From contig NZ_VFML01000001.1 in assembly GCF_006715045.1 (NCBI RefSeq), positions 4,804,501-4,868,500 of the forward strand: a stretch of 64,000 bases of DNA. The letters are read 5' to 3'. This DNA comes from Amycolatopsis cihanbeyliensis. GTDB taxonomy: Bacteria; Actinomycetota; Actinomycetes; Mycobacteriales; Pseudonocardiaceae. How positions within the stretch are numbered: the first letter of the stretch is position 1; each line of letters begins with the position of its first letter. Shown one piece after another: positions 43,299-51,948 of this stretch. The position numbers and the translations under genes were made by a program. The notes beneath the pieces are model-generated. The model worked only from the letters and a program-made list of their open reading frames with translations, did not search any database and was not told the DNA's origin.

Positions 43299-43504
43299 AT
43301 TGATCGCCAGACGATCCAGACGAACCAGCAAGCCCATACGACAACAAATGCCGCGGCGATGATCGCCCAACCTGCCACGAGGAATGGGCCAATGATCAGC
43401 CAGGCGCAAAGCTGCACGAACCAGCTAGCGCTACGACTCGGACCCCCTATTGGCATGGAGAAGCTAAACGGTCCGGGCAGTGGAACGTTCATTCGCAGGG
43501 GCAT
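43247..43504 (-). CDS. Small membrane protein, 85 aa
   Basis: ATG 43504 has GGAGGA nine bases upstream. The text NVPLPGPFSFSMPIG precedes two hydrophobic segments (LIIGPFLVAGWAIIAAA and VWACWFVWIVW). Small proteins of this style recur in actinobacterial mobile elements. Role unknown. Confidence 0.65.
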   Translation of the reverse strand: MPLRMNVPLPGPFSFSMPIGGPSRSASWFVQLCAWLIIGPFLVAGWAIIAAAFVVVWACWFVWIVWRSIYRLVTRKPLAPTIVET

Positions 43505-43554
43505 CCGGTCTCCTCCCTCTACCTGATCATTACTTCGCTACATGGCACGTCAAC

Positions 43555-45363
43555 TCAGTGATCGGCGCCGTAGAGCGATCCCCAGCTCCGTAGTCCGACC
43601 TCCGAGTCTGTGCCGATCCGCACTGGTCCCATGTCCTCGGCCATGTGCCGTGCGATCTGGCGAGCCCCCCACTGGGCGTGTTCGGCCGGTAGGGAGGCTA
43701 CCACCTCATCGTGGATGGGAAGCCGGATGTAGGGGGTGTAGCCCGCCTTGTGCAGGCGGATGATGCCTCGGCAGGTCACGTCCCGGCTGTACGACTGGAC
43801 CATGTAGTTCAGCGCGGAGTACGGCCGGTCCCTGTCGACTGGCAGGCGACGGCCGATGGGGGTGGTGATGTAGCCCTGTGCCTTCGCTTGCCTCTCTAGG
43901 CGTTGCTTGAAGCGTTTGACGCCTTGGTACATCGACCAGAAGGTGTTGACGGCCTTCTTGGCGTCCTCGGGCGCGACGCCGAACTGTTCGTTGACGGCTC
44001 GCCACGTGCCGCCGTAGCAGACCGCGAAGTTGGTGCCTTTCCCGGCCTTGTACTCCTTGGTGTCCTTCTCGACGTGCTCGCCGAAGGCTGCCCGAGCGGT
44101 GAGCAGGTGCAGGCTCAGCCCTCGGTCGAAGGCTTGGATCATCCTCCGGTCCTGGGACAGGGCGGCGAGCACGCGCAGCTCTTGCGTCTGGTAGTCCACC
44201 GACCCGATCCGGTGCCCGTCGTCTGCGACGAAGCAGCGACGGATCATCCAATCCCCGGCCGGAAGGGTTTGGGCGGGGATGCCCGTGATGCTCATCCGGC
44301 CCGAGCGCGCTTGCAGTGGGTTGATCGAGGGGTGGCACCGGTCGTGCTCGTCCCTGGTGGCCAGGAACGTGTCGACCCAGGTGGTTCGCCATTTGCGGGC
44401 ACGTTTGGCTTCCTGGACCGCGATGGCGAACTCGTCGCCGGCTGCGGCGAGCGGTTCGAGGATCGACTTGTCCACGCTGAGCTTGCCGCTGGCGGTGCGT
44501 TTGGTCAGTTCCACGCCCCGGCGCTGAAGGACGTGGGCTACCTGTTCGCCGGAGTTGACGCTCTCGCATCCGAAGCTCTGCGCGACCGCCGTGTACTTGT
44601 CCTCTTCTTCGCGAAGCCGGTCGGACAAGGACTGGGTGTACTCGACATCCAGCAGGAAGCCGGTCCGCTCGTACTCCGAGCAGATCTCGGAGACCTCCCG
44701 CTCGAACGGGATCAACTTCGGCGCGGCCGGTGGCAACTTCGGCCAGAGAAGCTGCGTGATGCGCGAGGCCAGGATTGTGTCCATCCCGGCATACAGCAGG
44801 TAGTCCGGGTCGAACAGGTCGACCTTGGTCCAGATCTTCGCCTTGGTGGTCTTGTACTTCCGCGCCAGGCGCAACATCAGACCCTTGACGTTCGTCGCGA
44901 GCTCGGCGTCGATGTAGTGGGCGGTCAGCTCTTCCAGCTTGAGCCCGACGCCGCCCTTCTTCGGATCACGAGGGTCGACCAGGTGTGCCAGCGTCTGGCT
45001 GTCGGTGACCTTGGGCCACAGCTCTTCCATCGGGATACCGAGCGTGCGCGCGAACACCTGGAGGTCGAATCCAGCGTTGTGGACGACCAGGGTCCGCAGG
45101 CCGAGCAGGGCTCGCCGTACGTCGTCGGCGAACGGGCCACCCAGCTCGACCGGCACGACCCAGGCTTCGCGGCTGTTGCCGAACTGGACCAGGCGCACGG
45201 CGAAGCCGGGGCTGTAGATGTCCAGTCCGGTTGTTTCCGAATCGACAGCGAGGCAACGCAGGTTGGACCGGATGAAGGTCCGGAACCCGTCGAGGTCGTC
45301 CGGGCGCTCCACGACCCGGATGACCACCTGCTCCCCGCTGACGGCGTGGCGGAATTCCTTCAC
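43555..45363 (-). CDS. Phage DNA polymerase, family A with 3'-5' exonuclease
   Basis: From GTG 45363 (strong GGGAGGGGAGG upstream) the protein has 602 residues. The exonuclease acids are in AVDSETTGLD, VHNAGFDLQVF and YAGMDTILA. Polymerase motif A is SVDYQTQELRVLA, motif B KAGKGTNFAVCYGG, motif C PIHDEVV. There is no 5' nuclease domain. This is the replicative polymerase type of many actinophages. Confidence 0.95.
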   Translation of the reverse strand: MKEFRHAVSGEQVVIRVVERPDDLDGFRTFIRSNLRCLAVDSETTGLDIYSPGFAVRLVQFGNSREAWVVPVELGGPFADDVRRALLGLRTLVVHNAGFDLQVFARTLGIPMEELWPKVTDSQTLAHLVDPRDPKKGGVGLKLEELTAHYIDAELATNVKGLMLRLARKYKTTKAKIWTKVDLFDPDYLLYAGMDTILASRITQLLWPKLPPAAPKLIPFEREVSEICSEYERTGFLLDVEYTQSLSDRLREEEDKYTAVAQSFGCESVNSGEQVAHVLQRRGVELTKRTASGKLSVDKSILEPLAAAGDEFAIAVQEAKRARKWRTTWVDTFLATRDEHDRCHPSINPLQARSGRMSITGIPAQTLPAGDWMIRRCFVADDGHRIGSVDYQTQELRVLAALSQDRRMIQAFDRGLSLHLLTARAAFGEHVEKDTKEYKAGKGTNFAVCYGGTWRAVNEQFGVAPEDAKKAVNTFWSMYQGVKRFKQRLERQAKAQGYITTPIGRRLPVDRDRPYSALNYMVQSYSRDVTCRGIIRLHKAGYTPYIRLPIHDEVVASLPAEHAQWGARQIARHMAEDMGPVRIGTDSEVGLRSWGSLYGADH

Positions 45364-45383
45364 CGCCTCCCCTCCCTGCAATA

Positions 45384-45393
45384 GGACTTAAGT
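45384..45393 (-). promoter_or_regulatory. ACTTAAGTCc motif upstream of polymerase gene
   Basis: Read leftward, ACTTAAGTCC lies 21 bases before the start codon. It is one of the recurring phage motifs described in the findings. Confidence 0.5.
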
Positions 45394-45404
45394 AATCGAC
45401 CGAA

Positions 45405-45680
45405 TTAACGGGTCGTCCGGTGGTAGATGCCCCGGATAAGGCGACTCACGGTGGCCGGGTTGATGTCGAAGGCGTAGGCGATCTCGCGCTGACTCATCGT
45501 TCCCGCCAGGCCGCGAATCCGTTCGACCTCGCGACGGGTGAGCTTCTTGCGGTTGTTGGTCGCTCCGCGCAGGCGGCGGTTTTCGTCGGTGAGCGCGGCC
45601 ACCTGTGTCTTCAGGGCGTTGAGCTGGTCTTGGACGGTGCCGATCAGCTCGATCGTGCGGGGCGTCAGGGCTCTTGCCAT
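45405..45680 (-). CDS. Small helix-turn-helix protein, 91 aa
   Basis: ATG 45680. A coiled segment (QLNALKTQVAALTDENRRLR) is followed by KLTRREVERIRGLAG and MSQREIAYAFDINPATVSRL, a helix-turn-helix of homeodomain/resolvase type. It probably binds DNA. It precedes the polymerase gene. Confidence 0.7.
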   Translation of the reverse strand: MARALTPRTIELIGTVQDQLNALKTQVAALTDENRRLRGATNNRKKLTRREVERIRGLAGTMSQREIAYAFDINPATVSRLIRGIYHRTTR

Positions 45681-45784
45681 CAGTTGCTTTCCTCTACGTC
45701 GTAGAACTGCACGCCGGCCAGCGGGACGACGGCTGCCTCCGTGGGCGTTCGGTTGCTGGGGTCGTGGAGGGGTGGGCAGGACAA
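45680..45784 (-). CDS. Possible micro-ORF, 34 aa
   Basis: TTG 45784 to TGA 45680 encodes LSCPPLHDPSNRTPTEAAVV and PLAGVQFYDVEESN. Its stop shares a base with the ATG of the HTH gene (TGATG). Text looks protein-like but the start is weak. Confidence 0.3.
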   Translation of the reverse strand: MSCPPLHDPSNRTPTEAAVVPLAGVQFYDVEESN

Positions 45785-45809
45785 TGCGCCTGCCCACCCA
45801 GGGGTGGGG

Positions 45810-46337
45810 TTACCTGCGGTTGTTGGCCCACTCGCGCTCGCAGATGCCGTCCGGGCAGTCGAAGGCTTCCCACTTCTTGCCGTTCTTCTGGGAGAAGCCG
45901 GACTTGTACTGGCGCTGGCCGTGCTCGCAGAAGCGCTGCTCGCCGTTCGGTGCCTGCGTGGCGCCCTCCGGCTTGCCGGAGGGCTGGCGGCGCTGCTGGG
46001 CTCCGGCCTGGCCGCCCGTGCGCTGGGCTCCGGGCTTTTCGACGCTGGCGTAAAGCTTCTGGAAGTAGCTCGCTCCGCCCGCGACGAGGTTGAAGACGGC
46101 CTTCAGTGCCTCGGCATTTTCCCCGGACACCTGGCCGTAGACCGCAGCCAGCGTGGGTCCCTCGACCACGACCCACGGCGCGTCGTAGCCGCTGGATGCC
46201 TTGAATGTCAGGCTGACGCGGGTGCGGCTCTCCTCGGGCTGGTCCTCCCACGGACCGGTGTTCGTGGCCGGCGCGTTGTTCGGTGCCGCGTCGGCCGTGT
46301 CGTCGGCCGCGGTGGCAAACGGGTCGGCGAAAGCCAT
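45810..46337 (-). CDS. Phage ssDNA-binding/accessory protein candidate, 175 aa
   Basis: An N-terminal acidic region is followed by a beta-rich part (RTRVSLTFKASSGYDAPWVV) and a Gln/Gly-rich linker. The C-terminal zinc-like knot is CEHGQRQYKSGF...CPDGIC. Proteins of this form lie next to the polymerase in actinophages and may bind single-stranded DNA. Assignment is tentative. Confidence 0.5.
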   Translation of the reverse strand: MAFADPFATAADDTADAAPNNAPATNTGPWEDQPEESRTRVSLTFKASSGYDAPWVVVEGPTLAAVYGQVSGENAEALKAVFNLVAGGASYFQKLYASVEKPGAQRTGGQAGAQQRRQPSGKPEGATQAPNGEQRFCEHGQRQYKSGFSQKNGKKWEAFDCPDGICEREWANNRR

Positions 46338-46357
46338 GTACTGAACTCCTCTTGATC

Positions 46358-46370
46358 GTATGACTTAACT
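46358..46370 (-). promoter_or_regulatory. AGTTAAGTCATAC motif
   Basis: Leftward reading AGTTAAGTCATAC, 21 bases before ATG 46337. Confidence 0.5.
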
Positions 46371-46388
46371 ATCGGAGCGAGCGACGGT

Positions 46389-47003
46389 TCATGCGAACGA
46401 ACGCTGCTCCTCCTGCGCGACGAGGTAGGGGCTCTGCCGGGCGGGCAGGGCCGTGCGGCTGCCGGGTCCTTCGGTGTAGTCCTGCTGGCGCGCTCGGCCG
46501 AGTCGGTTCATCAACTCGGTCAGCTTGTCGGCGCCTCGCTGGACGCCTTTGCGTTCGTTCGGTCGGGACATGGGCACGCAGTGCACGTAGCGCGCCACCA
46601 ACGCCGCCGCGTAGGAAGCGTGCTCGCGTTCCAGTTCGGCGAACGCCGCTCGGAGGTCGAGCGGTGCGGGATCGTGGCCGTCCCCGGCCTCGACCAGGAC
46701 GCCGTTGTCCAGCATCTCGCGGACTTCCCTGGTGGAGTAGTTGTAGTTGCCGGAGAAGTGGTCGTAGTCGTTGCGGTAGTCGGACGCGATCTGCTGGGCC
46801 ATCCGGTACAGGCCGCGCCTGCGTTGCCGGCCGGCTAGATCAGTGACGGTGGTCGCCTGCCGGTCGCGGAGCAGCCGCAGGGAGATCTCTTGGGTCAACT
46901 CGTCGGCGTCGATCGTGCCCGGCCATTCCACCGCGGTCACCTCGGCCACCCGGCGTAGCTCGTCCATCAGCTCCAGCAGGGCCGTGTTCTGGTCGATGTC
47001 CAC
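46389..47003 (-). CDS. Phage sigma-factor-like protein
   Basis: The protein has 204 residues from GTG 47003. IDADELTQEISLRLL and RMAQQIASDYRNDYDHF resemble region 2 of sigma-70 factors; ERKGVQRGADKLTELMNRL may be the region 4 helix. Phages of actinobacteria often carry such a factor. It could direct RNA polymerase to phage promoters. Confidence 0.55.
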   Translation of the reverse strand: MDIDQNTALLELMDELRRVAEVTAVEWPGTIDADELTQEISLRLLRDRQATTVTDLAGRQRRRGLYRMAQQIASDYRNDYDHFSGNYNYSTREVREMLDNGVLVEAGDGHDPAPLDLRAAFAELEREHASYAAALVARYVHCVPMSRPNERKGVQRGADKLTELMNRLGRARQQDYTEGPGSRTALPARQSPYLVAQEEQRSFA

Positions 47004-47024
47004 GTTTCCTAACTCATCCTCCCT

Positions 47025-47036
47025 GTATGACTTAAT
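47025..47036 (-). promoter_or_regulatory. ATTAAGTCATAC motif
   Basis: Leftward reading ATTAAGTCATAC, 22 bases before GTG 47003. Confidence 0.5.
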
Positions 47037-47038
47037 AT

Positions 47039-47806
47039 TTAGATCGTGAAAACGGCACCTTCGACGGTGAACCTGCGATGCTCGATCGGGATGGTCTCAG
47101 CGTGAACGTAGTTTCCGTCGCGGTGGACTATGGCGAATCCGGCCTGCCAGTTCGCCGTAGCGGTATCGAGGTAGGACGCGAGCTTCTGATTCATCAGGTG
47201 TCCCACTTCGACGCCGGTCAACGTCTGCTTCACCTCGCCGTTGTAGCCCAGCGTGTGATGAAGGGTGCCGAGCCGGTGAGTATGTCCCATGATGAGCGAG
47301 GCGCCCATCTTCTTGGCCGCGTTCAACGCTGTGTTTCCGGCGACCGGGCTGAGCCGGATCTTGCCGAGGTGCCCGTGGGTGATTACCCATCCTTTGGCGA
47401 ACTCGTACCAGTCAGGCAACTTCGTGACACCGAATGCGTCGAAGTCCAGGAGCGTTTCGAGGTTGAACGCCCCGGACTCCGCCAAGGCCGGCGCGTACTT
47501 CGACAGGTACGTCCTCGGACGAAGGTCGTGGTTGCCCTCCACGACGCCCACGGGGCCGTCGTAGACGGCCCGGAGCGGTTCCAGGAAGTGCCGCTTGCCG
47601 TAGTCGCTGTCGGCGAACACGGAGCCCTCGTACTCGGCGGCCGTGCCCTTCGACCAGCGCGACGGCTGAGGGTAGTCCATGAGGTCACCGATCTGCACAA
47701 CTTCGTCCGGCTGGTACTCGCCCACGAAGTTGATGACCGCCTTCAGCGCCTTGCGGTCCTCGTACGGCATCTGAACGTCGCTGATGACGACGATGCGTTT
47801 GGTCAA
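47039..47806 (-). CDS. Calcineurin-like metallophosphoesterase
   Basis: The protein has 255 residues. Metal-ligand motifs: ISDVQMP, QIGDLMD, VEGNHDLRPR, ITHGHLG and MGHTHRLG. The start TTG 47806 overlaps the previous stop. Similar enzymes in phages act on nucleic acid ends or nucleotides, but the substrate is not visible. Confidence 0.88.
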   Translation of the reverse strand: MTKRIVVISDVQMPYEDRKALKAVINFVGEYQPDEVVQIGDLMDYPQPSRWSKGTAAEYEGSVFADSDYGKRHFLEPLRAVYDGPVGVVEGNHDLRPRTYLSKYAPALAESGAFNLETLLDFDAFGVTKLPDWYEFAKGWVITHGHLGKIRLSPVAGNTALNAAKKMGASLIMGHTHRLGTLHHTLGYNGEVKQTLTGVEVGHLMNQKLASYLDTATANWQAGFAIVHRDGNYVHAETIPIEHRRFTVEGAVFTI

Positions 47807-48108
47807 AGAATCCCCTCCAGCGCGCTCCTGATTCGGCGCAGCCTGATGTGTTGCATCGCCGCGTAGTTGGCGAGGTCTTCGACCTCTTCGAGCGCGTAGT
47901 CCACGATCTTGATGGGATGCAGGGCCTCGAACTGCTGATGGGACCCACAGGCGTACTGTTCCTGGCCTACGCCGACGATGCGGCTCGTGCAGCGGTCAAG
48001 GAACTCGGCCGTGTAGTCCGCCAGCTCCTCGGCGGACATCCCGAAGCCGGGAACTCCCCAGTGGTCCTCGGGCTCTGATGGCTCTGGTGCAACAAACAAG
48101 ATACTCAA
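47803..48108 (-). CDS. Hypothetical phage protein, 101 aa
   Basis: TTG 48108 immediately follows the primase stop; an internal ATG at about residue 24 (MSAEELADYT) is an alternative. Text includes CGSHQQFEALHPIKIVDYAL and a C-terminal helix. It overlaps the phosphoesterase start. No family known. Confidence 0.5.
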   Translation of the reverse strand: MSILFVAPEPSEPEDHWGVPGFGMSAEELADYTAEFLDRCTSRIVGVGQEQYACGSHQQFEALHPIKIVDYALEEVEDLANYAAMQHIRLRRIRSALEGIL

Positions 48109-48753
48109 CTAGTCGTCAATCCTTTTCCGTAGAGACTCCGGGCCGTGCTTGACGGCCATGCTGTTCACGTCTTCGCCGGCCATCGCCGGGACCACTAGCG
48201 CGTTCGGCAGGTCTTTCGCGACCTTGACGGCGAACTCGCGTCCTTGGCCCGAGTCGTCGTTGTCGGCGAGAATCCACACCCGCTCGTGTCCCAGAAATAG
48301 CTCGCCAAAGTACGACTGCCACGCTTCGACGCCTGGCACGCCAACGGCTGGTACCCCCAGCACGGTCGCGGTGATGGCGTCGATCTCGCCTTCACAGATG
48401 GCGATGCGGTCTTGGTGGTCGAGTAGTGCGACGGTGTTGAACAGGCGAGGTTTGTCCCCGGCCATCGTGGCGTACTTCCGACCGGGGTGGTCCGAGTGGT
48501 CGCAGTCGGCGCGGATGCACCGAAACCGCATCGCGACCACAGACCATTCCCCTCGGGCTGTCCGCCGCAGGTAGGGGACCGCTAGCATCCCCCGGTACAT
48601 CTCGTGCCCAGCCAGGGGCTCACCAACGAAACCGAGGCGGAACTTCTCGACGGTCTGCGTGACGCTTGGCCCCATGAGCCCACGCTCGTTGAGGTGATCC
48701 TCGGCCGCACTTCCGGCGAGGCTTTCGTGATACCTCGCCGTGGCGTCGGCCAA
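48109..48753 (-). CDS. DNA primase, TOPRIM part
   Basis: The protein has 214 residues from TTG 48753. AICEGEIDAITATVLGVPAV is the TOPRIM Glu motif, and WILADNDDSGQGRE the DxD motif. The N-terminal helix region (YHESLAGSAAEDHLNERGL) links to the zinc part, which ends in another frame. Together the two reading frames make a DnaG-like phage primase. Confidence 0.85.
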   Translation of the reverse strand: MADATARYHESLAGSAAEDHLNERGLMGPSVTQTVEKFRLGFVGEPLAGHEMYRGMLAVPYLRRTARGEWSVVAMRFRCIRADCDHSDHPGRKYATMAGDKPRLFNTVALLDHQDRIAICEGEIDAITATVLGVPAVGVPGVEAWQSYFGELFLGHERVWILADNDDSGQGREFAVKVAKDLPNALVVPAMAGEDVNSMAVKHGPESLRKRIDD

Positions 48754-48991
48754 GAATCTCTTCCGCGCGTCTAACTGCCTTGGAATATGTCAATCCCTCC
48801 TCCCGTCTGATCAACGCGACGGCATCCCCTTTGGCGTCGCAGGCGTGGCACTTGAAGGCGTCACGCTGGAAGCTGATGGACGCCGATGCGTGCTCGTCGC
48901 CGTGAAACGGGCAGACACAGGCGTTCCACTCGCGACGGTCCTCCGGGGGACGCCAATCCGGGGAGTAGTGCCGGATCACGTCCGCAATCAC
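48620..48991 (-). CDS. DNA primase, CHC2 zinc-finger part
   Basis: From GTG 48991: residues about 20-60 hold CVCPFHGDEHASASIS and KCHACDAKGDAVAL, the CHC2 zinc finger of primases. After about residue 78 (RRAEEI) the natural continuation moves to the TOPRIM frame at 48753. The remaining 45 codons look non-homologous (Arg-rich). The overlap invites a +1 frameshift or reinitiation. Confidence 0.8.
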   Translation of the reverse strand: MIADVIRHYSPDWRPPEDRREWNACVCPFHGDEHASASISFQRDAFKCHACDAKGDAVALIRREEGLTYSKAVRRAEEILGRRHGEVSRKPRRKCGRGSPQRAWAHGAKRHADRREVPPRFRW

Positions 48992-49001
48992 CGTAATCCC
49001 T

Positions 49002-49385
49002 CTACTCCGTACGGCTTAAGTAGTAGTTATGGAGAAGTCGCAGGGCGAACGAACCGGGGAGTACCCACGCCGCGTCTTCCGGCTTGGCGAGGTGGCGCTT
49101 GTAGACGACCACTGCCTCGTCGCCGGTCTGGTTGGCGTCGGCCTGCGTCAGCGCGTCGTCCAGATGCCTCCAGAGCTGGATGCGGTCGACGGCCTTGCAC
49201 TGCACGGTCAGGGGGACGTTGCCGATGTCGCCCCGATCGTTGGAGCCGTGCACCGCTCCGTTCCGGCTCGCCGAGGTCCACCCCACGATGTCCCGGAGCA
49301 GTCGCACGACCGTGTTCTCCCATTGCCGGCCACGGGCTTTCACCGCCCGGCCGTTCGGCGTCGTCAGCTTGCGTGGCCTAGACAA
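49002..49385 (-). CDS. Holliday-junction-resolvase/VRR-like nuclease
   Basis: TTG 49385 gives 127 residues. The text RQWENTVVRLLRDIVGW and RGDIGNVPLTVQCKA has the E...D...QxK spacing of small PD-(D/E)XK resolvase-like nucleases. It overlaps the ATPase gene by eight bases. Its 3' end carries an ACTTAAG motif for the primase gene. Confidence 0.65.
   Translation of the reverse strand: MSRPRKLTTPNGRAVKARGRQWENTVVRLLRDIVGWTSASRNGAVHGSNDRGDIGNVPLTVQCKAVDRIQLWRHLDDALTQADANQTGDEAVVVYKRHLAKPEDAAWVLPGSFALRLLHNYYLSRTE
49009..49022 (-). promoter_or_regulatory. TACTTAAGCCGTAC motif
   Basis: Leftward reading TACTTAAGCCGTAC, 18 bases before the primase GTG 48991. Confidence 0.45.
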
Positions 49386-50241
49386 GGGCGTGCGCCTCCT
49401 CGAACACCCGCCGCTGATCGTCCAGCGGCATCGTGCCGTCCTGCTCGAACGGCGATTCGCCAAGCTCGGGGTCCCGGATGGTCATCGTGTCGCCCAGGAA
49501 CTCCAGCTCGGCGTAGTCCTGGCCCGAGGAGTCCGCCTTGCCGTTGCGGTTCTTGACCGGAGCGACACGCAGCAGATCCGGGTTGTAGCCGTCGCCCGGC
49601 TGCTTGTGGATGGTCACGACCACCTCGGGAACACGGGTGATCTGCCCCTTCACCCCGGACAAGGGGATCGGCTTGGCCGCGTCAACGTAGTCCCCGGTCA
49701 CGTGGTGCAGGCCGATGACGCAGGACTCCGTGTCGCGAGCCATGCCATGCAGATAGTCCATCAGCCCTTCGAGGCCGGCAAACGGGTCCCCGTCTCCGTC
49801 GCTGGTCCACACGTTCGTTACGTTGTCGACGATGACCAGCTCGGGGAAGTCGCCGTACAGCTCCTCGTACGCCTCCATCGTCGTCTTGATCTCGTCCAGA
49901 CTCGGAGACGCCGAGTAGTTGAACCGGATCGGCGCCCCCATCAACCGCTCACGCACCACCCCCAGGTCGTTCGCGCGCACTGCCGCCGCGGACTTCGCCA
50001 TCGACCAGCTCATGATCGAACTGACCGACCGTGTGAGCTGCACGAACGCATCGCTGTCCGCGCTGAAATACAGCGCCGACACCTTGCTCTTCAACGCATA
50101 GTCCAGCGTCACCGCCGACTTCCCGGTCCCCGGACCAGCACAGATCAAGATGAGCTGCCCCCGGATGAAGTGGATCTGCTTGCGCTCAAGGCTCCGGTAC
50201 ACGGCGGGAAGCGGGTCGCCGCCACTGCCGCGAACCCTCAT
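49378..50241 (-). CDS. RecA/DnaB-like phage ATPase (helicase)
   Basis: From ATG 50241 the protein has 287 residues. Walker A is CAGPGTGKSA; Walker B is ELVIVDNV; GLHHVTGDY follows. It matches the RecA-like helicase domain next to primases in actinophages. A GAGGAGG ribosome site lies before an ATT codon seven residues upstream of the chosen ATG, so the true start might be earlier. Confidence 0.82.
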   Translation of the reverse strand: MRVRGSGGDPLPAVYRSLERKQIHFIRGQLILICAGPGTGKSAVTLDYALKSKVSALYFSADSDAFVQLTRSVSSIMSWSMAKSAAAVRANDLGVVRERLMGAPIRFNYSASPSLDEIKTTMEAYEELYGDFPELVIVDNVTNVWTSDGDGDPFAGLEGLMDYLHGMARDTESCVIGLHHVTGDYVDAAKPIPLSGVKGQITRVPEVVVTIHKQPGDGYNPDLLRVAPVKNRNGKADSSGQDYAELEFLGDTMTIRDPELGESPFEQDGTMPLDDQRRVFEEAHALV

Positions 50242-50273
50242 GCTCTGCCACAGACTGTGAATGCTGTGCCTCC

Positions 50274-51092
50274 TCAGCTCTCGCCCCGAAGTAGGGCGTA
50301 GGCCGCGATCACGTCCCCCGGGCTGAACCACTCGGGCTTGGGGTCGAAACGGCCGGGCTTCAGGTACCCGGCCCACGGAAGTCCCCGAGTGATCCCCGTT
50401 CGCAGGACGCGACCGTTCTTCTGGACCGGCACGCCAAGCACCTCCGCGAGGTCGGCAGCGCCGGGTCGGTTGCGTTTCGGCCGCTCCACCTTCCGAAGAC
50501 GCTCCTCCAACTCGACCGCCATGTTGTCCACGCGGCCGTTGACCTCATCCACCCGGCCAGCGACCAGCTCAACACGATCGTTGAGCGTCTGGAAAGCCGG
50601 AGCGATGGCCGCGGCCACCTCCGTACCGATCAGCTTCGCCCGACGAGCCTCATCGATCTCGACCGGCTGACCGGTTACAACCGCCTCGTGCGTGATCTCC
50701 TCGGCGTCCAGCAGGTACCGGCGGACCTCCTTGGCAACCTCGCTATCCCGCAACAACATGCACAGGTTCAGCACCGCTCGACGATCCCAAAGACCAACCT
50801 GACGTGCGTATTTGAAGCTAGGATGCTTGTCCCATCCAAGCTTGCCCTTCAGCTTCCGAAGCTCAGCTCCTTGAACGGTGCGATACCCATTCACCTCAAG
50901 CTCTGGCCGGTGGTCGTTGACGTGCGCTAGAACCGTTTTGGCCGGCACGGCACAGTAGGTGGACACCTGCTCCGTCGTCGCACGGCCATCCCCCGGCAAG
51001 GTCACCAGCGGCTTGACTCGCTCCAGTACGTCAACACGATGCACGAGCCGTGCCCGCTGCGCCTTGCTGTCGATGATCTCGATCTCGTTCAT
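50274..51092 (-). CDS. Phage antirepressor-like protein with coiled coil
   Basis: The protein has 272 residues. The N-terminal part (TTEQVSTYCAVPAKTVLAHV, GLWDRRAVLNLCMLLRDS) resembles antirepressor/KilA-like DNA-binding text. The middle (VELVAGRVDEVNGRVDNMAV) is coiled coil. It may control the lysogenic switch or replication. ATG 51092 has GGGGAGG before it. Confidence 0.6.
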   Translation of the reverse strand: MNEIEIIDSKAQRARLVHRVDVLERVKPLVTLPGDGRATTEQVSTYCAVPAKTVLAHVNDHRPELEVNGYRTVQGAELRKLKGKLGWDKHPSFKYARQVGLWDRRAVLNLCMLLRDSEVAKEVRRYLLDAEEITHEAVVTGQPVEIDEARRAKLIGTEVAAAIAPAFQTLNDRVELVAGRVDEVNGRVDNMAVELEERLRKVERPKRNRPGAADLAEVLGVPVQKNGRVLRTGITRGLPWAGYLKPGRFDPKPEWFSPGDVIAAYALLRGES

Positions 51093-51123
51093 GCCTCCCC
51101 TTACTATTTAGACGTATCTTCAA

Positions 51124-51135
51124 TATGACTTAAGT
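51124..51135 (-). promoter_or_regulatory. ACTTAAGTCATA motif
   Basis: Leftward reading ACTTAAGTCATA, 32 bases before ATG 51092; the clearest example of the recurring motif. Confidence 0.55.
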
Positions 51136-51136
51136 T

Positions 51137-51925
51137 TCAGGCCGCAAAAGAACAGGCGTTGGCTACCGGGCAAAACCTGCACTTGTCCGCCTCAGGGGCG
51201 GGATCAAACCTTTCGGCCCGGATACCGTCATCGACCTTGGCGTACTCGTCGCCGAGCCTGTCGGCGGACCAGCCGGTCAGGTCGTAGGGGATGGTCGGCT
51301 TGCCGGACACCCCCATCCAGTAGTCGCCGGTCGTGATCTCGATGTCGTAGGTTTGTTCCAGCGCTCGTGCGTAGGTGGCGAGTTGGAACTCATCTCCTGG
51401 CTGACGGCCGGACTTGATGTCGCGAACCACCGGCGACGCCTGGGTATGCGGCATGATCACCTGGTCGATGAAACCGCGCACCTCGACGCCGCCCAGGTCG
51501 ACGCCGAACTCCAGCTCGATTGCCGGCGTGCCGTCCGGCGTGATCCAGATGACCTCCTCGGGATGTTGCCGTGTGTAGTAGGTGACGTATCGGTCTACCT
51601 GTTCCAAGCCTTTGGCGAACCGACGTTCTACGTCGTCGGGACCCGGATACCGGGGTCCCGAGCCGAACCAGTAGGTGAGGTTCGGTGTGTCGTCGGCCAG
51701 TTCGTTCACGCCGCGTTCGTATTCGTCGCGGTAGACCTGCTGCGCCTGCTCAACGCTGAGCCTCCGGCCCGAGCGCTCCCATGCCTCGGCCGCGGCGTGC
51801 ACAGCCGTGCCCTGCGGTAACCAGGCCGCGGGCCGTGACCACGCTCGCTGAACTCGTTGCAGGTAATAGCGGTAAGGGCAGGCGGCGTAGTCCTTGTATT
51901 GGCTCACCGAGCGGTGCTCGACCAT
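51137..51925 (-). CDS. Cas4/RecB-like PD-(D/E)XK exonuclease with Fe-S cysteines
   Basis: ATG 51925 has GGGAG before it; GTG 51952 would add nine residues and overlap the previous stop. Cys motifs CPYRYY at the start and CRFCPVANAC at the end frame the nuclease core, as in Cas4/AddB-type iron-sulphur nucleases. GFIDQV and VVRDIKSGRQPG give the Asp and DxK residues. It probably processes phage DNA ends. Confidence 0.82.
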   Translation of the reverse strand: MVEHRSVSQYKDYAACPYRYYLQRVQRAWSRPAAWLPQGTAVHAAAEAWERSGRRLSVEQAQQVYRDEYERGVNELADDTPNLTYWFGSGPRYPGPDDVERRFAKGLEQVDRYVTYYTRQHPEEVIWITPDGTPAIELEFGVDLGGVEVRGFIDQVIMPHTQASPVVRDIKSGRQPGDEFQLATYARALEQTYDIEITTGDYWMGVSGKPTIPYDLTGWSADRLGDEYAKVDDGIRAERFDPAPEADKCRFCPVANACSFAA

Positions 51926-51948
51926 GACGTGCTCCCTGTCCGCTCGAC

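Noticed and set aside
43903-45384. Rightward open frame of 493 codons opposite the DNA polymerase
   Set aside because: Shadow of a gene with complete exonuclease and polymerase motifs.
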